A program made the translations under genes and the position numbers. Below, piece after piece: positions 13,401-25,400 of a stretch of 64,000 nucleotides of DNA. Source of the stretch: Adenanthera pavonina. Taxonomy: Eukaryota; Streptophyta; Magnoliopsida; Fabales; Fabaceae. The stretch spans positions 30,198,501-30,262,500 of the forward strand of contig JAIVEN010000019.1 of NCBI GenBank assembly GCA_026686845.1, in the 5' to 3' direction. Numbering within the stretch: position 1 is the first letter of the stretch; each line of letters opens with the position of its first letter. The notes beneath the pieces were generated by a model, which searched no databases, was not told the DNA's origin, and saw nothing but the letters and a program-made list of their open reading frames with translations.

Positions 13401-16400
13401 CATTTTGTCATGGAGTCTTGACACAAAAACTTTGATGAATTATGCCCTTCTCTGCTATGAATTCATTTATGGATGAATTGAAGAATTCAGTGCTATTATC
13501 AGTTCTAAGAATTTTGATGGAAGTTTGAAATTGGTTTTGAATAAGGGAATAAAAATCTTTGAAGATTTGAAAAACTTCAGATTTTTCTTTCAGTAAGTAA
13601 GTTTAGGTAATTCTTGAGTGATCATCTATAAAGGTTAGGAACCACCTTGCACCATTGACATTTTTACATCTAGCTGGCCCCCACATATCACTATGAATTA
13701 ATGCAAATGGAGCAGATGAATGATGCTCATGAATAGGATATGAAGTTCGTGTATGCTTAGAAAATTGACAAACTTCACAATCAAATGAAGAATATTTATT
13801 GAATAAATGAGGATACAATCGTTTCATGTAATCAAGATTGAGGTGTCCTAATCGAAAGCGCCATAATCTTAAATCACTAACAATTGAAAGAACAAACTTA
13901 TTCTTCAATCTAGCCTTTTTCCGTTTGAGTACATAGAGCCCTTCATGCTCCTTAGCATTGCCAATCATCACCCGAGTCTCCAAGTCCTGGAAAACACAAA
14001 GTTCATCAATGAATATGGCCATGCATCTGAGATCTCTAGTCAGTTTGTTGATTGACAATAAGTTATAAGATAATCCAGGTACAATAAGTACATTTTCCAA
14101 TGTTATCTTATTAGTTATTCATACAATACCAGTCCCTGTAACTTTGGAACAACCTCCATATACTAAAATGACATACCTTTCCTCTTTACAAGGTACTATG
14201 TTCTCAACACATTCAGGATTACTTGTCATGTGATCTGAAGCCCCAGAATCTATTACCCATTCATTACCTTCTAGACTCTTAGTGGCAAGAGCAATTGTAG
14301 TTGAATCAGCAGCAAATCTAGAACCTGTTTCCTTATGCTGTACAATGTGTAATTGGTTTCCAAACATCTTTTGGAAGAGCTTGCAATTGTTCAGGAGTGA
14401 ATGGAAGACCTTTGTTCTCGGCTTGCACAATATTGACATTACTGTTTTGTCCTTTGATAGGTTTCCCATGTAATTTCCAGCAAACATCTTTTGTATGACC
14501 AGGTTTATGACAATGATCACAAACTGGTCTGTTGCCTTTAGGATCATTGTTTGAGTTGTTTCTTAACTGCAAAGCCATATAATTAGGATCATGTGAAGAT
14601 GATTGTGTAGCTGTGAGTTTTTTGCAACTTTCTTCTCGTTTTTGCAGCAAAAAATACTTTTCTTAGACTGGGCATAGGATCAAGACTCATAATCCGGCCT
14701 CGAAGGTCCTTATAGGTAGAGTTAAGGCCAAGTAAAAACTTGTAAATCTTCTTCTCCTTGAGTTTATTGTATCGAGTGGCGTCTGTTGTACAGGACCATT
14801 CAATTTCTTCATAGAGATCCAATTGTTGCCAGTAATTAATGAGAGTTGTATAATATTCAACAACTCTTAAGTTTCCTTGTCGGAAATCATGTAAGAATGT
14901 CTCAATATCCAGAATTGTGGCCTTGTTTTTGACAGAAGCGAACATGTCTTTAGCAGCTTGCTAGACCTCATGCATAGACTTGAATAGCATGAAATTGCTG
15001 CCGATTTCGAGTGTCATGGAGTTTATAAGCCATGCCTACACCATCCCATTTTCTGCCTCCCATTCTGCGAATTTGGGATTTGTTTCACTAGGTTTGGATT
15101 TCTCGCCGGTAAGGTAGCCAAGCTTCCCTTTTCCGATCACAAACAGGCGTACACTGGAGCTCCACTGTAGATAATTGTGTCTTGTGAGTCGATGAGTAGT
15201 AATTATCACAAGACTTAAGTTGCTTGATGGCACTTGTGAGATGGCAGCTCTTGAACCCATTGAAGATGTCAGTGTTGTCTTCGATGAGGAGCCATCCTTC
15301 TTGTTGCCGTCAACATTGAAGCCATAGCCGAACTGGATCTTTGGTGGCTCTAATACCATGATGAACAAGATAGGGTTGAGCAACTAATTCTGCTTGCCTC
15401 AGTGTGAAGCACAACATCTCCTTTTATTAATCACATAATAACTAATTGAGATCTTCCAGATGAGGCAATCTGTAAAATTCCTAAGATACAGGTAGATTTG
15501 AATTTAAAAATAACTAAAATACAGCAAAGCAAATCAGTTTAATAAAAATAATATTTGACTGGGTCAAATTGTACAAAGCATATGGATTACTAACGACAAG
15601 CACTTTATTTGTGTTGAATTTAGCCACTGGAGCAAAAGTTTAATGATAATTCACTCCATAAGTTTGAGTGAATCCTTTTGTTACTAATCTTGCCTTATGT
15701 CTATTAATACTCCCATCTGCATTGTACTTTATAGTGAAGATCTACTTGCATCCTACTGGTTTCTTCCCTTCAGGCTTATCTCCTGTTATCCATGTCCCAC
15801 TCTTATTCAAGGCATCAAGCTTATCATGGACAGCTTTTCTCCACTCTGGTTGTGCTAGTGCTTTATCTATGCTTTGTGGAATTTTCTCGTTAGATAGATT
15901 AGTAACAAAACATTTAAAATTCGCAAATAATCTATCATAGGAGATAAAATTCCCAATAGGGTGTAGAGTATAAGTTCTTACCCCTTTCCTCAAAGCAATT
16001 GAAAGATCATCATCCACCACTTTTTCTATACTAGGAGCTGGAATAGGCATGTGCATCATAGGAGCAATTGATGCAACTGGAGCTGGTCATTTAAAATTCG
16101 CAAATAATCTATCATAGGAGATAAAATTCCCAATAGGGTGTAGAGTATAAGTTCTTACCCCTTTCCTCAAAGCAATTGAAAGATCATCATCCACCACTTT
16201 TTCTATACTAGGAGCTGGAATAGGCATGTGCATCATAGGAGCAATTGATGCAACTGGAGCTGGTACATTCCTCCTTTTCTTTCTCGAGTAGGTCTTCCAT
16301 TCCTGTTCCATTTCTGGTTCATCTGGAGTTCTCTTATCAAGGGTGATAGGCTTAGATTCAACTTCTGTATGTTCAGATTCAGTTGGTTTAGGTGAAGTTC

Positions 16401-19400
16401 CAGAGGCTGTCTTAGGTGTTGTTTGTGTTGAGAAAGAATTCGTCACAGGTGTCACAGGTATAGATACAGACATAGGTGTAGGCATAGGTGTAGATAGTTC
16501 AAGAACTGGCTGCAATGTATCAGTATGTACTGCCTCAGGTATAAATTCCCATTCTCTTTCACTCTCCCCCTAAATGGGCAATTTAGGATAAAAGGCTGTG
16601 GTTTCAAAGAAAGACACATCCATGGTAGTATACATCTTTTTTGTAGTAGGAGAAAAACATTTATACCCCTTTTTGCAGAGTGAATATCCTACAAATATGC
16701 ATTTCTGTGACTGTTTTTCAAGTTTTTAATATTATATAGATGCACAAAAGCAGTACAACCAAACACCTTAAATGGTAATGTCTGAAGAAAAGTAATAGTT
16801 GCTGGAAATTCTTGTAATAGTAAGTTATATGGAGTTTTAAACTGCAAAACTCTAGATGGCATCCTATTGATGAGATAAGTACCAATTAAGACTGGCTCCC
16901 CCTAATAACTCTTAGGAGCATTAGACCCAATCAATAATGTCCTAGCCACATTAATCAAGTGACGGTTTTTTCTTTCAGTCACACCATTTTGTTGTGGAGA
17001 GTTAACACAAGAACTCTGATGTATAATTCCTTTTTCAGCCAAAAATTCTTTCAAAGTTGAGTTAAAGAATTCAGTACCATTTTCAGCTCGCAAAACATTA
17101 ATGGAAGTTTGAAACTGATTTTGGACAAGAGTGACAAATTCTTTGAAAATGGAGGAGACTTTATATTTATGTTTGAGAAGAAATGTCCATGTCATTCTCG
17201 TGTGATCATCAACAAGAATTATGACACGAATAGTGGTTAGAAAAATATTCTCTGATGATTTACAATTGAGGAGTACACGGGTATATATACAGACTACCCT
17301 AGGAGCTAAAAAATAAATATAGAATATTTACAATAAATGTAGGGATTATAATCCCTGATTCTATGCTGATTCTATGAAATATAAGAATAGAAAAGAATCA
17401 ATAAATATAATCTGAATAATAGCCTAAAATATTCTAATATCTTCTAACAAATTAAAAACCATTTTGCACCACACAAATTCATACTTCTAGGGGGTCCCCA
17501 TACATCACCATGAATGAGTGCAAAAGGTTTTGAAGAAATATGAGCATGTGAAGGATAAGAAGTTCTAGTATGCTTTGATAATTGACACACTTCACAATAA
17601 AAAAACACTTGTCTGTTATTAAAAAACTGTGGGTACATTTTCTTCATATATTCTAGGTTTGGATGACCTAGTCTATAATGCCATAGTTTCAAATCACCAT
17701 AGGCTGAAAGTCCCACTTTATTCTCTGCCATAATGTCATATGTAGATGTATCTTGCCCAAAAAATAGATATAGTCCAGCTCGCTCCTCAACACTGCCAAT
17801 CATCAGCCAGGTCTCTAAGTCCTGAAATAAAATCAAGCACCAATTCCGTGTAAGTATAACTATATTATCAGTCTTTAGTAAGCTTGCTTATTGATAAAAG
17901 ATTATAGGACAGATTAGGTACAAGCAATACATCCTTTAAAATCAATGTGTCAATCATTCTTACTGAACCAATCCCTTGTACTTTTGCTTGAGAACCATCA
18001 ACAATTGTTACAAAGTGTTCACTAAGATACGGCCTTAAATCTATCATACACTGAGAATCACCTGTCATATGATTGTTTTCACTAGAATCTATAATCCAAA
18101 TTTTACCTTCATGAGTTTGAGTGGTAAGGGCAGTAGGCTGACTGCCAAAATCAGTAACAAGACCTGTGCTCACATTCTTGGTTTGAAGTTTATTGCCAAA
18201 TAGTTTCTGTAGCATTTGTAACTGATTAGGTGTGAAAGGCATGAGTTTTTCATCACCTTGAGCAATATGTCCGCTACTATTTCTGCATTTAACATTAGAT
18301 GGCTTGTCATGTAGTGACTAGCAACTATCCTTTGTATGACCTATCTTGTTGCAATGCTCACAAGTGGGTCAATTTCGTTTCCGCTGCTTGTGCTCCAAAG
18401 TGCTTCCTCCTTTCATCACAAGCTGTTGTCTCTGTGCCTGTGACAGTCACTGGTGTTTGACTTTCTACAAACAGTTTCTTCTTGCTTTCTTCCTGTTTTG
18501 CAGCAAAGAATGCTTCCTTGACACTCGGTAATTTGTCAAGATTCATGAGTCTACTCTTGAAATTATCATAAGACGAATTAAGTGCAAGAAGAAATTTATA
18601 GAATTGCTTTTCCTCCTTAAACTTCCCGTACTTCTCAACATCAAAAGTACATGTCCAGGTGAAATCCTCATAGAGGTCGAGTTGTTGCCAATGATGCATC
18701 AAGGTGTTGTAATACTCTATAACGCTTGTTGTGTTCTGGCGATAGTCATGAAGAAAAGTCTCTACACTGGGAATTGCTACCTTGTTCTTCAGAGAAGAAT
18801 ACGTTTACTTCGCTGCTTCCTATACCTCGTGTGCAGATTGATAAAGCATGAAGTTTACACTGATGTCAGGCATCATGGAGTTAATGAGCCAAGCTTGAAC
18901 CATGCTATTATCTGCTTCCCACTCACGATATTTTGGATCTTCTACAGCTAGTTGGCGAATTGCACCTGAGAGATAATTGAACTTGCCTCTTTCGGTGACA
19001 AAAAGCTTGATGCTGGCACTCCATTGCAAATAATTTTACCCATTGAGATGGTGGGCAGTAATTAGCACCGGGCTTGAATCACTTTGAGGGACTTGAGGGT
19101 TTGGGCTATGTGCTCCCGTTGGAGTAACTTGTGAGAACTTCGAGGAAGACCCACTCCCCTCCTTGCTGTCGGCTGCTAGAGCCGAGCCAAACTTAACCAT
19201 GATGTTCAGTCCGTGGCTTTGATACCATGTGGAATTTGGGTTTAAGTGATTATTCAGAAGTGCACCTTCTAATGATCGGTGCTTAGTATTTATTAATTTA
19301 GGCCAACAAAAAAGATTACAATATAATCTTAGGCTAGGGAATTAAGATAAGATATCACTAGCCTATAAAATATCTCTAAATCCTAATAGCCATTATAATA

Positions 19401-22400
19401 TCTATATCTGAAATTTAAATAAGAGATAAATAGTAACTAACTGATAAACAGTAAAATAGAATAAATAATTAACAATAGAAACAATAAATTTCAATTAAAC
19501 AGGATCCAAATGCAATCAATCATCTAGTAGAACCAATTATCAATTTCCAGGTAGCTTCATGATAAATCTGTTAGAAGATATTAGAATATTATTCAGATTA
19601 TATTTGTTGATTCTTTTTTAGCGTAGAATCAGAGATTATAATCCCTACATTTATTGTAAATATTCAGTATTTATTTTTAGCTCCTAGGGTAACCTGTATA
19701 TATACCTGTATACTCCTCAGTTGTAAATTATCAGAGAATATTTTTTCGACCACTATTCGTGTCATGGTATCAGAGCCAGGCTCTATTTCTTCTCTGATCA
19801 TATTTTTCCTTCTGCCCTAAATTTCTGTTCGCGTGTCACTGTTGGTGTCACAGTTCACTGTTGCGCGTCACTGTTCACTGTTCATGGCGTCACTGTTAAC
19901 GGCGTCACTATTTACGCTCAATCTCCGACCGGCGCATTCCCGTTGACCTCTTCCATCTTTTTCTGCATCGGTTTCAGTCATGAGTGAGTCATCTACTACC
20001 GGTCCTAACGTTGAGTTTTCCACTGTCAGTAATTACACTGGCATTGGTGGTGTCTCTGGGGAGTTGCAAGTTGTTCCAATGGCTTATAGATTGAACGGAA
20101 AAAATTTTTTGAGTTGGTCTCAATTTGTTCGCACATTTCTGAAAGGACGTGGAAAATTCAGTCATCTATTGGGTATGGGTCCTAAGCCAGGTGATCCAAA
20201 GTTTGATTCCTGGAATGAAGAAGACTCGCTGATTATGTCATGGCTGTGGCATTCCATGGATCCTGAAGTCAGTAAATCATGTTTGTTCCTAAGTTCTGCT
20301 AGAGATATTTGGGATTTTGTGCATCAGACCTATTCAAAAGTAAAGGATGCTGCTCATATCTATGAGATTAAGACAAGAATCTCTTCTACTAAACAGGGAG
20401 GTAAATCTATTAATGAGTATTCTATGCTAATGAAAAGTTTGTGGCAGGAATTGGATCATTATCAGTGTATTATGATGAAATGTACTGAAGATACTGTCAT
20501 TCTGTAGCGCTTTATGGAGAAAGAAAGGATATTTGAATATCTTGCAGGATTGAATGCATATTTTGATACTGTAAGAATTCAAATACTTGGGAGAGAAGAG
20601 TTACCTACTTTGAACGAAACTATTGCTATTGTCTTAGCAGAAGAAGGACGTAGGAATGTGATGATGGAGTCCAAGGCAATTGAAAGTTCTACTTTGGTAT
20701 CAAAGAGTAGTAATGAAGCTCCTCAACCAAAGCATTCTAACAACTCCCTATGGTGTACTTATTGCAACAAGCCTCGTCACACCAAGGATAGATGTTGGAA
20801 GCTTCATGGTAAACCTCCGAATATGAAGAAGGGACAAGGGCAAGCTCATGTAGCAACGGAAGTTTCAAGTGGAGAGGAAAGTTTCAGCCATCCTGATCTT
20901 AACGATGAGATTGGAAAATTAAGGAGTTTACTGGAATCACTGGAGAAGAATACTACCAGTACTTCAGGTACATGTTCTTTGGTGTTCTCAGGTATTTCTA
21001 TTGAACCTTCATCTGTTATTACTCAATTGTCATCTGCTCTTATTGCCTCAAAAAAGGTTTTTCTTGACTCATGGATTATGGATTCTGGAGCTAATAACCA
21101 TATGACCAATTCTTCAAAAAAATTTATCTCTTATAATCCATGTCCTAGTACTAGAAAGGTTATAATAGCTGATGGTTATGTTCTTACTGTTGCTGGTCAA
21201 GGTGATATCCGTTTAAGTCCATCTCTCATCTTGAAAAATGTTTTGCATATTCCGAAACTTTGTACCAATCTTATATCTGTCAAAAGACTTACCAGCGATT
21301 CTAATTGTTGTGCTTTATTCTTTTCTACCTATTGTGAAATTCAGGAACTGGGCACGAGGCAGAAGATTGGACTTACTAAAGAAAAAGATGGACTTTATTT
21401 CCTTGATGAGTGCAGTGGACGTGATGGATTTCAAAGTTTGTCTTCCTCTTCCTTTCATTCCAAAGAGTTCAGTTTGAATAAAGACCGCATTTGGCTTCAT
21501 CATCACCGTTTTGGTCATCCTTCTTTTCATGTTATTAAAATGATGTTTCCTTCTTTATTTAAAGACCTAGATGTTGAGTCCTTTCATTGTGATGTTTGTG
21601 AATTTACTAAACACAAACGATCTTCATTTCCTATTAGCAATAAAAAAGCTTCTGTTCCTTTTAATTTAATTCATAGTGATATTTGGGGTTCTTCAAATAT
21701 TCCTAATATTTTTGGATCTCGATGGTTTGTGTCCTTTATTGATGATTGCACTCGTGTAACTTGGATCTATATTTTGAAACAAAAATCTGATGTAAGCTCT
21801 ATATTTTCATCCTTTTACAATATAATCAAAACTCAATTTGGGATTGGGATACAAAGGTTTCGTTCTGACAATGCAAAAGATTTTTTCAATCAATTGTTAT
21901 CAACCTTTTTTGATACTCAGGGAATTATTCATGAATCTTCTTGTGTTAATACTCTACAACAAAATGGGATTGCTCAAACGAAAAATAGCCATCTCCTGGC
22001 CACCACAAGAGCCTTGCTATTTGAAAATAATGTCCCTAAACAATATTGGGGGGAAGCAGTTTTAACTGCAAGTTATATAATCAACAGACTTCCCACACAG
22101 ACTCATGGTTCAAAAAGTCCTATACAACTTCTTACTCACTTCTTCCCTGACTTCAAAGCTTCGAATAATCTCATCCCAAGAATATTTGATTGTGTTGCGT
22201 TTGTTCATGTGCATTCTCAAAATCGGACCAAACTTGATCCTTGGGCCCTAAAATGTGTGTTCATTGGTTATTCTCCTACTCAGAATGGATACAAATGCTA
22301 TCATCCTCCTTCAAAAAGATTCTATGTCTCAGCTGATGTGACTTTTTCTGTGTGAGTTTTATTTTCATAATATTCTTCCAGAGAGAACTCTCTTTCCTGA

Positions 22401-25400
22401 TAACCAGAGTCAAGATCACTTCTTTCTTGAAATACCAAATGACTCCTTTGGACCTTCCAGTTCCTGTGATTCTCAACAGCTCCTACTCTCCACTTGTCCT
22501 TTATAGGTTTACTCTCGCAGGAAAGAGACATTTCAACTAGAGCAAGTTCAATCTTCTGAATTGGCACCTGTTCCTGAAGGCACAGAGGTAACTCCTTCCC
22601 TTTAAAATATCCCTGAAAATATAGATGATGATCTTCCTATTGTCTTACACAAAGGTACCTGCAGTTGCACAAAACGTCCATTATATCCTTTGTCATCTTT
22701 CATTTTCTATAACAATTTGTCCTGCAGCCATAGAACCTTTCTTGCAAATTTAAATGATATTTCCATTCCTAAAACTTTATCTGAGGCATTGGCAAATGAA
22801 AATTGGGTACAAGCAATGAAAGTGGAGATGGAAGCCCTAGAGAAAAACAAGACATGGGACCTGGTTCCATTGCCAAGAGGTAAGAAACCAGTTGGGTGCC
22901 GCTGGGTCTTCGCAACTAAGTTCAACTCTGATGGTTCCTTAGAAAGATACAAGGCATGGTTAGTTACGAAAGGATATACTCAAACCTATGGCATAGATTA
23001 TGTGGAGACTTTTGCCCCTGTTGCAAAAATGAATACATTCCGGATTTTACTGTCTATGGCTGCTATCTGAGATTGGCAATTACTGCAATTCGATGTTAAA
23101 AATGCCTTCTTACATGGTGATTTAGAAGAGGAGATCTATATGGAGGTTCCACTGGGGTTTCATTCTCAGCTTACATCCGGTTTGCAGACTTAAAAAAGCA
23201 CTTTATGGGCTCAAACAATCTCCAAGAGCATGGTTTGGGAGATTTATAAAAGTCATGCTTAGTATGGGGTACAAGCAAAGTCAAGGTGATCACACTCTAT
23301 TTATCAGACATTCGGCTTCAGGGGGAGTGACAGTGTTACTAGTCTATGTTGATGACATTATAGTCACAGGAGATGACATGGAAGGAATTAATTTCCTAAG
23401 GAAGCAGTTGATGCAAGAGTTTGAAATTAAAGAATTAGGGAGGCTTAAGTACTTCCTAGGAATTGAAGTTGCTCATTCAAAGCAAGGAATATTTATATCA
23501 CAGCAGAAATATACTCTTGATTTATTAACTGAGACAGGTAAATTGGGATGTAAACCGATAGATACCCCAATAGAAATGAATCACAAACTTTGTGACTTCC
23601 CAGACGATACAACTGTTGATGTGGGATCATATCAGAGGCTTGTTGGCAAACTAATATATCTGTCTCATATTAGGCCTGACATAGCTTATGCTGTAAGTGT
23701 TGTGAGCCAATTTATGCATGCTCCTAAAGAATCACATCTTCGGGCTGTACATCGAATTCTGCAATACTTGAAAGGTACACCAGGAAAAGGAATCTTATTC
23801 AAAAGAGGAAATAGATTAACTCTTGAAGCCTATACCGATGCAGATTATGCAGGTTCCATGGTTGATCAGAGGTCAATGACAGGTTACTGTACTTTTCTTG
23901 GTGGAAACTTTGTCACTTGGAGAAGCAAGAAATATAATGTGGTTGCTAGATCTAGTGCGAAAGCTGAATTCAGAGCAATGGCCCTTGGAATCTGCGAGCT
24001 ATTATGGATAAAGATAATCTTGGAAGATTTGAAGGTTAAATGGGACGGTACGATGAAGCTTTACTGTGATAATAAATCAGCAATTAATATTGCTCACAAT
24101 CCAGTGCAGTATGACCTGACCAAGCATATTGAGGTAGATCATCATTTTATAAAGGAAAAGCTGGATACTGGTTTAATTTGTACACCATTTGTTCCTACCG
24201 GAGAGCAACTTGCTGATATTCTCACAAAGGGATTATCTAGTGTTCATTTTTAGAATTTGATCACCAAGCTAGGATTGGCGAATATCCACTCACCAGCTTG
24301 AGGGGAAGTGTTAGAAGATATGAGGATATTATTCAGATTATATTTGTTGATTCTTTTCTAGTATAGAATCAGGGATTATAATCCCTACATTTATTGTAAA
24401 TATTCAGTATTTATTTTTAGCTCCTAGGTAACCTGTATATGTACCCATGTACTCCTCAGTTGTAAATCATCAGAGAATATTTTTTCGACCACTATTCTTG
24501 TCAAAATCTAGGTCTAAGGAGTTTAGCCACACGTGGCCTCAGTCACCAAATCAAAACACAAATCTATAAAGGCAAACATTAAAGAAGGGAGAAGAAGATA
24601 AGTAGAATGTTGTAGTGAAATTGCTTTAGATCCACTCACCCTAATCAATCTCCGACTCCTCCCTTGCTCCTAGCTGCAAACTTTAGCCTCTTGAATGTCT
24701 ATAATATGTTCCCCTTCTCCAAAAGAACTCTTCTTTCCTAATTTATAGATGCTATTTAGGGGTCAAGTGCATCAAAATTCCCTATTTGTCCTTTTTCCCC
24801 CACAAAAGAAAAATATATAAAATCACGAAATATCCCTATAATATCTATAAATTTTATCAATTATAATCTCAAAATCATATTCATTTAAGTGTATAAAATA
24901 TATTTATCAAGAGTATAGGCAAGACGTTATAGTCGAACTGCCTTAGTATTTTCTCTGGTGAACTTTGGCTGGTTTTTACTTGAATTCCTATGATTCAATG
25001 ATCTCTTCATTTTGATGCATGTATTTTGAACATGAATTCCTCCCCCATACCTTGGGGGCTCTATCAAGTTTTGTTGCTGTTTCTCTTTATTGCTGTGTGC
25101 AGAGTGCAGTTCCCAACCACAATTTCTTGACTGATCATCTTCTATTACTCTCTATAGCCCTTGATCACAACTAGTCTCTCACTCCTATTCCTCTAAGTTT
25201 ATTTGTTATTTAGTCTCACCAAAATTACGGATGCTGTACCACTTGCTGATTTGACTCAAATAAACTGTACTTTTCTTCCATAGAGAGGTTTGTTCTTAAG
25301 TCAATTCCTTGAGGTTTAGTTTCTTTTTATTGTAAACTTTTTAAAGAAATTTTTGTTCTTTTTGACATCATTGGTTTCTCAGATAAGAGTCCAAATGCAA

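Larger units (their letters stand above)
10743..15598 (-). mobile_element. Ty1/copia LTR retrotransposon B, nested in element A
   Basis: Complete copia structure, 4856 bp: LTRs 10743-10984 and 15359-15598, perfect target duplication AGCAC (10738-10742 and 15599-15603), minus-strand primer-binding site TGGTATTAGAGCC beside the right LTR, and polypurine tract TTGAGGGGGAA beside the left LTR. It is inserted in the reverse transcriptase region of element A, in the same orientation. The encoded polyprotein is related to that of A but clearly distinct. Confidence 0.94.
10124..19200 (-). pseudogene. gag-pol of copia element A (broken)
   Basis: Read on the minus strand from the ATG at 19200: gag (about 18300-19200, with stops near 19035 and 18815), a zinc-knuckle remnant near 18300-18360, protease and integrase (16900-18240), and reverse transcriptase (15604-16060, continuing at 10515-10737 beyond element B). 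The coding path is interrupted by several stops (including Trp-to-stop near 15741), a duplication-made TGA at the 16087/16088 junction, a solo LTR and element B. Between a 'VVSQK' motif near 10290 and 'FIKEKI' near 10265, most of the end of reverse transcriptase and of RNase H is missing. It cannot be translated as one protein. Confidence 0.88.
9886..19477 (-). mobile_element. Ty1/copia LTR retrotransposon A (defective, hosts nested insertions)
   Basis: Two LTRs (9886-10116 and 19228-19477) bound the element, flanked by the target duplication GAAAC (9881-9885 and 19478-19482). On the minus strand the primer-binding site TGGTATCAAAGC follows the 5' LTR, complementary to initiator tRNA-Met, and a G-rich polypurine tract precedes the 3' LTR near 10117-10124. 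Element B interrupts its reverse transcriptase and a solo C-type LTR interrupts its integrase. Without these it is about 4.5 kb. It inserted antisense to TOP3A. Many stops, an internal duplication and a deletion make it non-autonomous. Confidence 0.92.
19569..24503 (+). mobile_element. Ty1/copia LTR retrotransposon C
   Basis: Complete structure of 4935 bp in the same orientation as TOP3A: LTRs 19569-19764 and 24309-24503, target duplication AAATC (19564-19568 and 24504-24508), primer-binding site TGGTATCAGAGCC at 19765-19777 and a purine tract GAGGGGAAG just before the 3' LTR. It lies 91 bp beyond the right end of element A. The coding region keeps all domains but has at least one stop and two frameshifts. 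Confidence 0.95.
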
